A DNA stretch of 64,000 bases from NCBI RefSeq assembly GCF_009712035.1, contig NZ_VILB01000013.1, forward strand, positions 85,991 through 149,990, read 5' to 3'. Below, in pieces: positions 35,110 through 44,032 of the stretch; position 1 is the stretch's first letter; the number at the start of each line of letters is the position of its first letter. The notes under the pieces were generated by a model, which saw nothing but the letters and a program-made list of their open reading frames with translations, was not told where the DNA came from and did not search any database. The translations under genes and the position numbers were made by a program. The stretch is from Anabaena sp. UHCC 0187. GTDB taxonomy: Bacteria > Cyanobacteriota > Cyanobacteriia > Cyanobacteriales > Nostocaceae.

Positions 35110-36078
35110 TCAACAACATCCCCCACCATCATAATACCATGTAGAATCAGTAATAAAAATTTCTTCGGAATTTGAATTTGCTAAATTACCCGCTGTTTTA
35201 TCACAAACCGCTGCAGGAATTCCTCTTTGTAAAATATGTCCAGCATGATCATCAAAAAATGCTTCCTTACCCGCATAAATCGCTGTTTTACCAGTGAAGA
35301 TACAAGCACCGTCGGGGGGAATATCCACTTTAAAAGCCACAGAATCCAGACTTTCTAAAAGCAGATTTTCTGCTAATTGATAATTGTGTTTATCTAATAA
35401 CCGATAAGGACGACGAGCGCGAATTTCAATTTGTCCAAAACCAGCATTAATAATTAGGTTAGTATACTCTTGATATGTGAGTGCGCCAGATAAACACAAA
35501 GCGCGTAAATGTTCATTTTGTTGTAAATGAGCAGGAATTGGACTTGTAGCAATTGGGTCACTCATCTGCAAGCGTCCACCTGGTTTCAATACCCGATATG
35601 CTTCCTTTAAAGCGCGAGTTAAATCTGCTGGTTCAAAAATATTAAACAGGCAATTTTGCGCTACTACATCTACAGAAGCATCCGCCACAGGTAAATTAAA
35701 AGCATCTCCCGGATGAATCTCGACAAAGCTCGTATCAAACCAAGGATTTTCCTTTGCAGCAATTTGTAAATTACGTGTTGCAGCTTCTCTCATGGCTTCC
35801 ACAGGTTCAACAGCAATAATCGCACCAGGGCGACGAGAAAAATAAGCAAATTGCAAAGCTTCTAAACCACCACCAACACCAACATATAAAACTGTAGGTT
35901 CATTATTAAGTTCATTATGATGAACTGTAGTTCCACAACCATAGTTCATTTCCTGCATAGCCAGAGGAATTTTCAGCCCTGGTAATTGTAAAGGTGTACT
36001 TTGGACACAACAAAGACCTATTTCTGGTGTTTGGGCAACTTGGCTGTAAAATTGGGCTGCGGTTTCTAAATATGTCAT
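35110..36078 (-). CDS. arsM: Arsenite methyltransferase ArsM (arsenosugar type)
   Basis: SAM-dependent methylation of arsenite to dimethylarsenic. The 322-aa product has the Rossmann motif VGVGGG at 66-71, GDAFNLP, and cysteines at 23-24 (GLCC), 48, 143 (QNCLFNIFEP) and 195 (ALCLSG); ArsM uses several such cysteines to hold As(III). The C-terminal half and terminal GGGCC are typical of the arsenosugar-type ArsM. Faces arsS directly downstream. ATG start. No ArsR site was recognised in the 60 bp between its start and the Mn riboswitch that faces the other way. Confidence 0.92.
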   Translation of the reverse strand: MTYLETAAQFYSQVAQTPEIGLCCVQSTPLQLPGLKIPLAMQEMNYGCGTTVHHNELNNEPTVLYVGVGGGLEALQFAYFSRRPGAIIAVEPVEAMREAATRNLQIAAKENPWFDTSFVEIHPGDAFNLPVADASVDVVAQNCLFNIFEPADLTRALKEAYRVLKPGGRLQMSDPIATSPIPAHLQQNEHLRALCLSGALTYQEYTNLIINAGFGQIEIRARRPYRLLDKHNYQLAENLLLESLDSVAFKVDIPPDGACIFTGKTAIYAGKEAFFDDHAGHILQRGIPAAVCDKTAGNLANSNSEEIFITDSTWYYDGGGCC

Positions 36079-36142
36079 AATCTTAACTTAGGGTTTCTGC
36101 CTTGACTTTTAATATCAAAAAGAGTATTATACATAACTAATA

Positions 36143-36315
36143 GAAGGGGAGTAGCTGCTGACAGTAAAATAAAATTTTCTGTTCAGTATATCTAAGTCAA
36201 CATACTGGTGATGAACCTGGTTTAGATAGCGAATAAATAAAGTATTTGAAAGCGAGACCTTCACTGACTACACATTTAACTATGTGGAGTTCAGTGAGGT
36301 TTGATTGCTCTCATT
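36143..36315 (+). promoter_or_regulatory. yybP-ykoY manganese riboswitch
   Basis: Shows the conserved pieces in order: GGGGAGTAG (36147-36154 area), GTCAACATACTGG, AGCGAGACCTTCACTG, a paired arm closing with CAGTGAGGTTTGATTGCTCTC. This class senses Mn2+ and turns expression on. Downstream ACTCC (36319-36323) can pair with GGAGT (36345-36349) that forms the ribosome-binding site, so control is probably translational. Confidence 0.92.
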
Positions 36316-36357
36316 GATACTCCACACAGGTAAAAAATCCTTTAGGAGTTTGAGAGA

Positions 36358-36975
36358 GTGTTAACAGCTTTTACCGCAGGTTTATTACTAATTACCATTT
36401 CCGAACTAGGTGATAAAACATTTTTTATTGCTGTAATATTGTCCATGCACCACTCGCGGCGCTTGGTATTTGCTGGTGTGGTGGCTGCTTTGGCGGCTAT
36501 GACTGTCTTATCTGTAACGTTTGGGCAGGTATTATCTTTTTTGCCAAAAATCTATATTCATTATGCCGAAATAGTTTTGTTTATTGCCTTTGGTTTGAAG
36601 TTAATTTATGATGCCAATAAAATGGCTGTATCTGCTACGGAAGAAGTCGCAGAAGAGGCACAAGAGGCTGTAGAAAAAGCAGATTTAGATAATTCCCAGC
36701 AAAAAAGCGTTTGGTCAATTTTACTGAAATCCTTCGTATTAACATTTATAGCAGAATGGGGCGATCGCACACAAATAGCCACCATAGCTTTAGCTGCTGG
36801 AAATAACCCCATTGGTGTGACAGCCGGCGCAATATTAGGACACGCAATTTGTGCAGCGATCGCCGTTATCGGTGGTAGATTAATTGCAGGTAAAATTTCC
36901 GAACGGCAAATTACCTTTATCGGCGGCTTCCTGTTTATAATTTTCGGTATAGTCGCCGCCATAGAAGGAAAATAA
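36358..36975 (+). CDS. mnx: GDT1/TMEM165-family Mn2+ exporter (Mnx-like)
   Basis: A 205-aa membrane transporter of the UPF0016/GDT1 family; cyanobacterial Mnx moves Mn2+ out of the cytoplasm, probably into the thylakoid lumen or periplasm. It has the two family motifs in inverted halves: ELGDKT at 16-21 and EWGDRT at 133-138, each beginning a three-helix bundle, with an acidic cytoplasmic loop (about 93-112) between. GTG start at 36358 with AGGAG 9 nt before. The Mn riboswitch directly upstream gives independent support for the substrate. A relic of a second copy lies at 37710-37769. Confidence 0.94.
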   Translation: MLTAFTAGLLLITISELGDKTFFIAVILSMHHSRRLVFAGVVAALAAMTVLSVTFGQVLSFLPKIYIHYAEIVLFIAFGLKLIYDANKMAVSATEEVAEEAQEAVEKADLDNSQQKSVWSILLKSFVLTFIAEWGDRTQIATIALAAGNNPIGVTAGAILGHAICAAIAVIGGRLIAGKISERQITFIGGFLFIIFGIVAAIEGK

Positions 36976-36996
36976 TTAACATTGAAAACAGATGTT

Positions 36997-37036
36997 AGAA
37001 CCCCGATTTCTTTAAGAAGTCGGGGTTCTGGGTTTT
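36997..37036 (+). terminator. Terminator after mnx
   Basis: AGAACCCCGA (36997-37006) pairs with TCGGGGTTCT (37020-37029), inner TTCTTTAAGAA also pairs, then GGGTTTTTG. A near-copy of this hairpin follows the mnx relic. Confidence 0.85.
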
Positions 37037-37132
37037 TGTGTGTTTTCTTGGTCGCTGAATGTTAAGTGTATTACCCCCCACTATTTATGTTCCTATAAAG
37101 TAGGAAAAATATAATTACCTTTTGGTAATACT

Positions 37133-37357
37133 ATGCAAGCTGAAAAACTTTCCATTTCTTTACCATCCTCTTTGGTGCAGTTTATTGAAAATTATAAATT
37201 GACTAAAGGCTGTAAATCTCGTTCTCAAGTAATTGAGTTAGCCATAGAATTACTGCGTTATCAGGAGCTAGAGCAAGCTTATCGGGAGGCTGCGGCAGAA
37301 TTTAACCCAGAATGGGATTTAACTGTAGGAGATGGGCTAACAGATGAAACGTGGTGA
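37133..37357 (+). CDS. Ribbon-helix-helix antitoxin of MazF module
   Basis: A 74-aa CopG/MazE-like antitoxin. N-terminal RHH DNA-binding strand and helices (KLSISLPSSLVQFIENYKLTKGCKSRSQVIELAIELL), then an acidic flexible tail (EFNPEWDLTVGDGLTDETW) that should block MazF. Overlaps the toxin gene by 14 bp, a usual TA layout with translational coupling. ATG start. It most likely represses its own promoter. Confidence 0.88.
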   Translation: MQAEKLSISLPSSLVQFIENYKLTKGCKSRSQVIELAIELLRYQELEQAYREAAAEFNPEWDLTVGDGLTDETW

Positions 37358-37682
37358 AATATACCTTGCAAATCTCAGTCCCGCAGTGGGGTCAGAAATG
37401 GATAAACGCCGTCCTGTACTCATTGTTAGCAATGATGCTAATAATAATGCCTCTACTACGGTGACGATTTTACCGATTACATCTAATATGAGTCGTGTAT
37501 ATCCTTTTGAGGTTTTATTAAATCCAGAAGATTCCGGTTTATCTAAAACTTCTAAAGTACAAGCGCAACAAATACGGACAATTTCTAAACAGCGCATTTT
37601 AGGATATATGGTAGGGTGTTTAAGTCAAGAGTTGATAGATTTAGTCAATGATGCTATTAAGTTACATTTAGCGTTGGAGTAG
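37344..37682 (+). CDS. mazF: MazF/PemK-family endoribonuclease toxin
   Basis: A 112-aa mRNA-cutting toxin. KRGEIYLANLSPAVGSEMDKRRPVLIVSND is the family start, with the conserved Arg-Pro at 23-24, TILPITSN supplies the catalytic Thr/Ser strand, and KVQAQQIRTISKQRI the conserved basic edge. Starts inside the end of the antitoxin gene. Complete and apparently functional. Sits between mnx and a relic of an mnx paralogue. Confidence 0.92.
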   Translation: MKRGEIYLANLSPAVGSEMDKRRPVLIVSNDANNNASTTVTILPITSNMSRVYPFEVLLNPEDSGLSKTSKVQAQQIRTISKQRILGYMVGCLSQELIDLVNDAIKLHLALE

Positions 37683-37709
37683 CATGACTTCCTGTAATTT
37701 CCGCATCTA

Positions 37710-37769
37710 CACGCAATTTATGCTGCGATCGCCGTCATCGGTGGTAAATTAATAGCAGGTAAAATTGAT
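37710..37769 (+). pseudogene. Relic of a second GDT1/mnx gene
   Basis: Fifty-seven bp from 37710 match the 3' part of mnx with five differences, encoding HAIYAAIAVIGGKLIAGKI where mnx has HAICAAIAVIGGRLIAGKI. The frame runs into a hairpin and stops. No other part of the second gene remains. Cyanobacteria often carry two adjacent GDT1 genes, so this is best read as the stump of a tandem paralogue. Confidence 0.85.
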
Positions 37770-37773
37770 ATTA

Positions 37774-37815
37774 GATTCCCGACTTCTTAAAGAAGTCGGG
37801 AATCTGGGTTTTGTG
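37774..37815. terminator. Hairpin after mnx relic, facing the RM gene
   Basis: AGATTCCCGACTTCTT pairs with AAGAAGTCGGGAATCT (37774-37806), followed by GGGTTTTGTGG. Similar in design to the terminator after mnx; may serve the MazF unit and the convergent restriction gene. Confidence 0.8.
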
Positions 37816-37828
37816 GGTTTTGTGGTGT

Positions 37829-40800
37829 TTATCCTTCTATAATTTTAATCTCTTCTGCTGTTAGTTCATAAAGTTGATAAACAAGTTGATCAATTTCTGT
37901 TTCTAATGCGGTTGTATCTGCATTGGGATCTGATTTTTTTGCTGTGAGAATTTTCTCAACTAATAAAATGATAGGTTTTTGATCTTGTTTGTTTATATCT
38001 TTGATTGGTAGTTGTTCAACCTTATATTTTAGCCAGCGATTAGTTCCCATTCCTGAACTTGTGGAAATTTCATTAAAATACCACTTTGCAACTTGAGAAT
38101 TAAGAATGGCTAATAAATATTTGAGATTATTTCCTGTAATAAAAAAGATAGTATTATTTGAATAATATCCCTGATCATCAAAAGCAAACTTTTGTTGATC
38201 TGATAATTCTCCCCAAATTATTTTCTCTTGTTCAAACTCATCATAATACGCGCATGATCTTAACTCCCACCAATAGTTACCTTGATCATCTCTTGCAAAT
38301 AGTCCTTTTCCTTTACCTGTGATAGATTCACCTATCATTTTTAAGTGTTGATATATTTCTGGATGTTGTTGACTAAAAAAAGTTTCAGCATCAATATTTC
38401 CCCGATTGATATTAGTCCAACCTGTTTTTATAATTATGACCCAAATATCTTTCCATAAATAACCATACTTAAAAATATCTTTACCTCTTATTGCTGGTTC
38501 AATGAAATTAGCACTTTGAGGATTTTTATGAATTATGTTATTTCTCTGTTCTGTGTTGATATAAAATGCTTCGTTAAACCCAGTTTTTAAGCCATAGTTT
38601 ATTTGAATATTTAAATCCTTAATCAGCTTTGAATCAGTTTCAAGTTTATGCTTTAAACTTACGACTGATTGAGTTCCTATTGTCCAACCTGTGTCGGGAA
38701 GTTCAGAAATAGTATTGGCATTTTTGGAAATATATTTTTCTAAAGAAATGCTAATTATAAATCCTTGGGTAATTGCAGCAGCAATAAGTTTTTTTCCCCA
38801 ATCGGCCTTTTCAACTATAATAATATTCGATTCTACAGTAGCTTCTTTGAAAATTTGAGCATCTTCAATATTTAATAATAAAACAGGATTAGCTTTTGTA
38901 GTTAGAAATTTTCTGAGTAGATTTCCATATTGAGTTTTTATCCATGAGTTAGATGTAATATACGTCAATAAACCTTTATTTTTTAGAATCTGTAGTCCTT
39001 TTTCATAAAACAAGCAATAAATATCTGAACCTTTTGTATAAGTTTGATATTTATTTTCAAAATAAGTAGTTTGATATTTATCTTTAATTTTAGATAGTGA
39101 AAAATACGGAGGATTACCAATAACCACATCAAAACCAACAAAAACACCATCATTATTCAAAACTTCAGGAAACTCAAATCTCCACTCAAAAGCATTTTCA
39201 TAAATCTTACCACTTACTATATCTTCAATCTCAACCCGTAACTTATCAATTTCATTATTTAACTTAGCAATCTTTTTCTCCCGCGCTTTCTTCTCAGCTT
39301 TAGTTTCCTCAAATAAAGAAGTTTGAGTTTCCAAATTCTCAACCTCACCCTCTAACTTTCTTAACTTAGTTTTATTTGGATCACTTGATCCCAATATTGT
39401 CTTTAAATTCCCTTTAATATCATTAATAAATCTTTCCATTTCCCGCTTTTGCTCCTTATTTTCAGCATTGCGGTAGGTTTGTACAGCATTTCTATAACTT
39501 TCTATAGTGCATTTACTTCTATTTAAAGCAACTCGCAAATCAGTATCTAAAGAAAAACGACTAATTAAAGAATTACCACATTTGATATTAATATCAATAT
39601 TAGGTAAAGTCTCCAACTCCAACTCTTGCATTTTCTCTTCTTTGTTCCCCTCTCCTCCCAGGAGAGGGGTTAGGGGAGAGGTTTTATAATAAGCATTTTT
39701 TAAAAGTTCAATCCATAAACGCAATCGACATATTTTGACAGAATTGGGGTTAATATCCACACCAAATAAACAACTTTCAATAATCGTCTGTTTTTCATGA
39801 AAGAGAGTTTCTTGTACTCGTTGACTTTCTTTGCTTTTGGGATTATATTCAAATAATAAACCATCTTCATCAAGAATAATTAACTCATCATTGACAACTT
39901 CAATATCATATTCTTTTAATCTTTTACCTTCCCTATCAAGTAAAATCTTCAATTCGCTTTTTATCGTAATAATTTCATTCAAAGCAGAAACTAAAAAATG
40001 TCCTGAACCCACAGCAGGATCACATATTTTTAAACTATTGATAATAGTATTAGCTTCTTTTCTATCTTCTATTTTTTCATACAAATCATTAATATTTTCA
40101 CAACTCCAATTTTTAACATCATTAAACTTCTGTACAACCGCTCTTCTAATGGTTTCTCGACACATATACATAGTAATGAAACCAGGAGTAAAGAAAGAAC
40201 CATCTTTATAACCATTGATTTTCTCAAAGATTAAACCCAGTACAGCAGCATTAATTAATCTTTTATTCTCTTCCTGAATTTCCTCCCCAGTTTCACTACT
40301 AAAATCATAAGCATTGAGAAATTCAAACAGATATTCTAAAGCATTAATTTCACCAATACGTTTTTTTCCGTTGCTATCTTTTAAGATAGTAGAAGAGAAA
40401 ATTTGCAGATTCTCATTTCTAAGATTATTAATACAAATAGTTACTTGTTCATTATCCGTCAGTTCAAATAGAGAACTATTCAAATAAGGAACATGAGAGA
40501 ATATATTTTTTACAGATTCGATTCTTTCTTCTTGCTTGCAAGCTAATACGCTGACGAAAAGACTGTTTAGATCATCATAATTTTGGACTTTCTGCAAATT
40601 CAAAAATCCCCAAGATAGATCATTTTTGTGATATTTAATTAATTGCGCTTCTAATAATTTCAGAAACAGGATTCTATTTACCCAAGTAATTGCTAATTCT
40701 AAACCAACGTTAAAAAGTTGTTCTTGATAGGTTTCTCCAAATAGTTCTGGTTTTGGTAAACGGTAAATTTTGTCTGAGCTATGAAGTTGATTAATAGCAT

Positions 40801-41662
40801 TTTCTATCAATGAACCGATATTTCTCTCATTTTCTTGTTTGCGTTGAATGAGTTTTTTACCACCTTCCTTAGTTTCCGTTAAACCGATAATATGTAATAA
40901 CTCGCTATAAAATCCTTTATCAAGAGTATTACTATCATTTGCAAAAGGTAACTTTAATAAATGTTCTGGTGAAAATAACTTAAACAGAGGAATTAATTTA
41001 TGATCATTAAGATTTTCCCCAGGTTGTAAATATTGCTGATATTCTCGAATATCAAAATGTGTAAAAGTGATGTTGTCTACAATTTCATCAATAGCAGGTT
41101 TAGCAATTTCCTTATAAAAAAAATCAGTTTTTCTATTGCTTAATCTTCCAGCTTCAAAATCCGTGAATTGCTGAACTAGGGTTTTATTTTCTACAAATGC
41201 TTTCTCAAAACTATTAGCATCAAAAATAAACCATTCATAAATATTAGTAGCTATTAAATATTTAATTTCTAAATTTTTCTCTGTTAGACGTTCCCGCAGA
41301 AAATATAAAACCAATTCTTGCAAAGCTTTGGTATTTAAATTATCAGCTTTAAGCATTTCGCTTTTATTGGTGGGCTTTTTAGCTTCTAGAATCACACCAA
41401 CTTTACTTTTAGCATCTTTACCATTATGAATAACAAAATCATTTCTGCCTTTAGTATTAATAAAATGATTTGCACCATAATATGTACCCTTTAAAAAATC
41501 CCCAATCAGATTTTTATGAAACTCTTCTGATTCCGATTCATTAATTTTCTCAATTAAACTATGCAGATTTTTTTTAAAATTCTCAATATCATTTCTATTA
41601 GGTTTAACTTTGAGAAAAGCCTTATTTAATGATTCTCTAGGTTGCATTTTATGAAAATTCAT
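37829..41662 (-). CDS. Type IIG restriction-modification enzyme (Eco57I-like)
   Basis: A single-chain enzyme that both cuts and methylates (adenine-N6). Counting from the in-frame codon at 41716 (ATG 41662 is residue 19 and the likelier start): nuclease-like region with D93 and E111-x-K113 in VILEAKK, helical connector, methyltransferase motif I DPAVGSG at 566-572 and catalytic NPPY at 868-871, then a TaqI-like target-recognition domain ending in a coiled C-terminus. The chain is 1277 aa, normal for the class. An acidic coiled coil (~760-840) separates motif I and NPPY regions. A palindromic dispersed repeat is inserted in frame at 39644-39681, encoding SPLTPLLGGEG. No separate S or M gene; with mazF it forms a small defence patch. 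Confidence 0.88.
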   Translation of the reverse strand: MNFHKMQPRESLNKAFLKVKPNRNDIENFKKNLHSLIEKINESESEEFHKNLIGDFLKGTYYGANHFINTKGRNDFVIHNGKDAKSKVGVILEAKKPTNKSEMLKADNLNTKALQELVLYFLRERLTEKNLEIKYLIATNIYEWFIFDANSFEKAFVENKTLVQQFTDFEAGRLSNRKTDFFYKEIAKPAIDEIVDNITFTHFDIREYQQYLQPGENLNDHKLIPLFKLFSPEHLLKLPFANDSNTLDKGFYSELLHIIGLTETKEGGKKLIQRKQENERNIGSLIENAINQLHSSDKIYRLPKPELFGETYQEQLFNVGLELAITWVNRILFLKLLEAQLIKYHKNDLSWGFLNLQKVQNYDDLNSLFVSVLACKQEERIESVKNIFSHVPYLNSSLFELTDNEQVTICINNLRNENLQIFSSTILKDSNGKKRIGEINALEYLFEFLNAYDFSSETGEEIQEENKRLINAAVLGLIFEKINGYKDGSFFTPGFITMYMCRETIRRAVVQKFNDVKNWSCENINDLYEKIEDRKEANTIINSLKICDPAVGSGHFLVSALNEIITIKSELKILLDREGKRLKEYDIEVVNDELIILDEDGLLFEYNPKSKESQRVQETLFHEKQTIIESCLFGVDINPNSVKICRLRLWIELLKNAYYKTSPLTPLLGGEGNKEEKMQELELETLPNIDINIKCGNSLISRFSLDTDLRVALNRSKCTIESYRNAVQTYRNAENKEQKREMERFINDIKGNLKTILGSSDPNKTKLRKLEGEVENLETQTSLFEETKAEKKAREKKIAKLNNEIDKLRVEIEDIVSGKIYENAFEWRFEFPEVLNNDGVFVGFDVVIGNPPYFSLSKIKDKYQTTYFENKYQTYTKGSDIYCLFYEKGLQILKNKGLLTYITSNSWIKTQYGNLLRKFLTTKANPVLLLNIEDAQIFKEATVESNIIIVEKADWGKKLIAAAITQGFIISISLEKYISKNANTISELPDTGWTIGTQSVVSLKHKLETDSKLIKDLNIQINYGLKTGFNEAFYINTEQRNNIIHKNPQSANFIEPAIRGKDIFKYGYLWKDIWVIIIKTGWTNINRGNIDAETFFSQQHPEIYQHLKMIGESITGKGKGLFARDDQGNYWWELRSCAYYDEFEQEKIIWGELSDQQKFAFDDQGYYSNNTIFFITGNNLKYLLAILNSQVAKWYFNEISTSSGMGTNRWLKYKVEQLPIKDINKQDQKPIILLVEKILTAKKSDPNADTTALETEIDQLVYQLYELTAEEIKIIEG
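39644..39681. repeat. Palindromic repeat inside the RM gene
   Basis: TTCCCCTCTCCTCCCAGGAG and the following GGGGTTAGGGGAGAGG form an interrupted palindrome. The repeat is commonly intergenic in cyanobacteria; here it is translated. Confidence 0.8.
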
Positions 41663-41762
41663 TATTCTCAACTCAAACGTGATAAAGTGTAGGTAATAAT
41701 TGATAATTACTCGCACTTTATCACAAATTCTTCCGTAATGTACCGTTAAAATTAAAAAGGTC

Positions 41763-42653
41763 TTATGGAGTAGGTGAAGGTGTAGCAGATTCCGTTGGTG
41801 ATGAAGTGGGAGTAGGATTAGATGCTGCTGCTTTATTGATTTCGTCCTTATACTGAGCCGGTGCTAAAGCCGTCGCACTATCAAACAAAGGTTTTGCTTC
41901 ATCAAGCTTACCTTGTTCCTTAAACAGCATTGCTTTTGCTAAAACGGGACGAAAATCTTGAGCATCTTTCTTAATTGCTTGATCATAAGCAGAAATAGCC
42001 AAAGTGTCATTTTTTTGGAAAGCATAGACACTACCCAAAAGCACTTGCACAGCAACCACATCCACGCTGCCCGGCTGAATAGTATTAGCTTGGGTAGCAG
42101 CAGCCAAACTTTCTTGTAATAAACCAATAGCTGCTTCTGGACGCTTTTCGCTTAATTGCAAATTCACCATTCCCTGCAAAGCCTTCAAATCGCCGGGTTT
42201 TGTGGTTAAAATATTTCGGTAAGTTTGGGCTGCTCCTTCCTTATCGCCAATTTGTTGTTTAGCTTGTGCCAATAAAACCCCATACTCTGACTGTTGGGGA
42301 TTGAGTTTAGCAAGTTTTTCCAAAGGTTCAATCACAGCTTGAATATCCGCTGGTTTAACTTCCCCTTGTCCTTTTTGACTCAACAGCCCTAAACGCGCTT
42401 GTAAAACTCCCTTGAGTGCAGTTTGATTTTCTGGGTCCTTTTGTAAAACTAATTCATAACCCCGGACTTGATCTTCCAGTTTTGACTTTTGCTCCGATGA
42501 AGATACTTTAGTGTCACCGTTGGCCTGATTTTGTGGTGATGATTCCGGTTGATTAACCGCTGTAATGATGGGCATAATAGAAACACCCAAAAAAGCAACC
42601 ACAGCGAAAGCTAACACTACTCGGACTATCCAGCGATTACGCGATTCAGACAC
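41763..42653 (-). CDS. Membrane-anchored TPR protein
   Basis: A 296-aa protein with one N-terminal membrane helix (VRVVLAFAVVAFLGVSIMPIITAV, residues ~10-33), a Gln/Ser-rich linker, about five TPR units (YELVLQKDPENQTALKGVLQARLGL, YGVLLAQAKQQIGDKEGAAQTYR and others) from ~65 to 265, and a low-complexity Pro/Ser/Thr tail. The layout suggests a scaffold at the membrane, with the TPRs in periplasm or lumen. Function unknown. ATG start, single gene. Confidence 0.83.
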   Translation of the reverse strand: MSESRNRWIVRVVLAFAVVAFLGVSIMPIITAVNQPESSPQNQANGDTKVSSSEQKSKLEDQVRGYELVLQKDPENQTALKGVLQARLGLLSQKGQGEVKPADIQAVIEPLEKLAKLNPQQSEYGVLLAQAKQQIGDKEGAAQTYRNILTTKPGDLKALQGMVNLQLSEKRPEAAIGLLQESLAAATQANTIQPGSVDVVAVQVLLGSVYAFQKNDTLAISAYDQAIKKDAQDFRPVLAKAMLFKEQGKLDEAKPLFDSATALAPAQYKDEINKAAASNPTPTSSPTESATPSPTP

Positions 42654-42812
42654 AATATTATTCTGCTCCTAAATGGGAATGAGATAAATTGCAAAGTTAA
42701 AAATTTCCAAAACTTTGCGGAATACGGTCATTTGTCTGTGAATTTTATAACAAATAAATATCTATCCTGCTAAAGTAAGTGATGACTTTAGGAAGATCCG
42801 TCAGAATTATCG

Positions 42813-42853
42813 CTATGCTATGCTTCCGATAGCGTAGCTTGGCGTAAGCCATA
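42813..42853. repeat. Dispersed repeat, copy 1
   Basis: CGATAGCGTAGCTTGGCGTAAGCCATA-type element in the gap before the 43044 gene. Related copies occur at 48891-48914 (reverse) and 60158-60180. Confidence 0.7.
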
Positions 42854-43043
42854 ACTGGATTAAAGACGCTAAATTACACATTTAGTGTATAAATGTGAGA
42901 TTTTGCGTCTTGATTTTCGTACAGAGCATCAAGGGAGTGGCCAGATTAAAAGGAAATATACTTTGATCAGCCACACACTTGCTCTTTTCAATCGCTTTAT
43001 TAAATCCCACAATGGGGTATGTCTTGTGCCGCAAGGAGTTTTT

Positions 43044-44030
43044 ATGAATTCCGACCTGATGCCGTCTTCTGAATCCGCAAATTTAACAGCCTCTAACCAA
43101 GGCATAAAAGAGATTGAATCCCCTGTTAATGCTAATACATTAGCAGACCAATCCTCTAAACTGGAAAAATCCCTGACTGACTCTAATGGGCATTTGCCTA
43201 ATCGAGAACAACCAATTCCACCTCCCAGCGAACCGACTCAATACCGAGCTATTGGGTTAATTCGGGGATGTTACCATGCTAGTGATGAACAGTTTACCCA
43301 AGGAACACTGATCACCGCTGATGGGGTTGAACTTAATGCCGTCCTCTTAGGTCGGATTATGAGTTTAGTCAAAAATCACTTAGACCTAGAAAAAGAACAT
43401 CTATGGGTAGTTTATCCCCGCACTAGACAAGAAAATGACGCATTGCACCTGCAAATTGTTGGTGTTTGGGAACCAGAAAATCTGGCAAAATATGAACTAG
43501 ATGAAGCTGGTACAGATTCGACAGCAGTTTCTGATAACGGTAGTGTAGCGTCAACCATTCATCCAAAACCTTCATCAGCAGTCCCTGATGGTGGTTTTTC
43601 TGTGCGTGGTGAGGTAGTTTACCAGTCTTTTGACGAAAAGAGTTTGGTTGTGAAAATCAAACAAGCTCCCCGTAAACCTACTGATAAAGCTAAATATTTT
43701 AAGTTGAAACTCAAGGGCGTATTAACCACCAAAGCTGTAGGTAAGTTCTGGGACTTCAATGTTAAACGGGAAGATGACGCATTAGTAGTAATTAATGCCG
43801 AAGCGATCGCCGATTTACCCAAAAAACGCAAACCACCCTTCAAAGGAGCGCCTCGTGGTGCCGGTGGTGGTGGTGGTGGTAGAAGGCCATTCCCTGCCAG
43901 ACGCAATGCAAATGGAGATGCCCCACGTCCCATTAGAAAGACAGCGGGTGATCCCACAGTCATCACCAAACCCGTACCAAAAACCCCCACTCCTATGCCA
44001 GTTAAGAAGCCTAAACCTGCTGGGGAATAG
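43044..44030 (+). CDS. Cyanobacterial conserved protein with RGG-like tail
   Basis: A 328-aa protein with no named family. Residues ~65-145 form a conserved block (YRAIGLIRGCYHASDEQFTQG, LLGRIMSLVKNHLDL, WVVYPRTR) and ~180-270 a second globular block (FSVRGEVVYQSFDEKSLVVKIKQ, VGKFWDFNVKREDDALVV). The last ~70 residues are Gly/Arg/Pro/Lys-rich (GAPRG, a seven-Gly run, RRPF), like RNA-binding RGG tails. ATG at 43044 is chosen because AAGGAG lies 5 nt upstream; the frame is open 53 codons further. RNA association is inferred from the tail only. Confidence 0.75.
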   Translation: MNSDLMPSSESANLTASNQGIKEIESPVNANTLADQSSKLEKSLTDSNGHLPNREQPIPPPSEPTQYRAIGLIRGCYHASDEQFTQGTLITADGVELNAVLLGRIMSLVKNHLDLEKEHLWVVYPRTRQENDALHLQIVGVWEPENLAKYELDEAGTDSTAVSDNGSVASTIHPKPSSAVPDGGFSVRGEVVYQSFDEKSLVVKIKQAPRKPTDKAKYFKLKLKGVLTTKAVGKFWDFNVKREDDALVVINAEAIADLPKKRKPPFKGAPRGAGGGGGGRRPFPARRNANGDAPRPIRKTAGDPTVITKPVPKTPTPMPVKKPKPAGE

Positions 44031-44032
44031 GT

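Noticed and set aside
34033-36078. Control of arsM-arsS by an ArsR-type regulator
   Set aside because: No arsR gene is adjacent and no clear dyad operator was seen before arsM; I cannot support it.
37844-41662. BREX PglX methyltransferase
   Set aside because: It has a nuclease-like N-terminus and no other BREX genes are near; the type IIG reading fits better.
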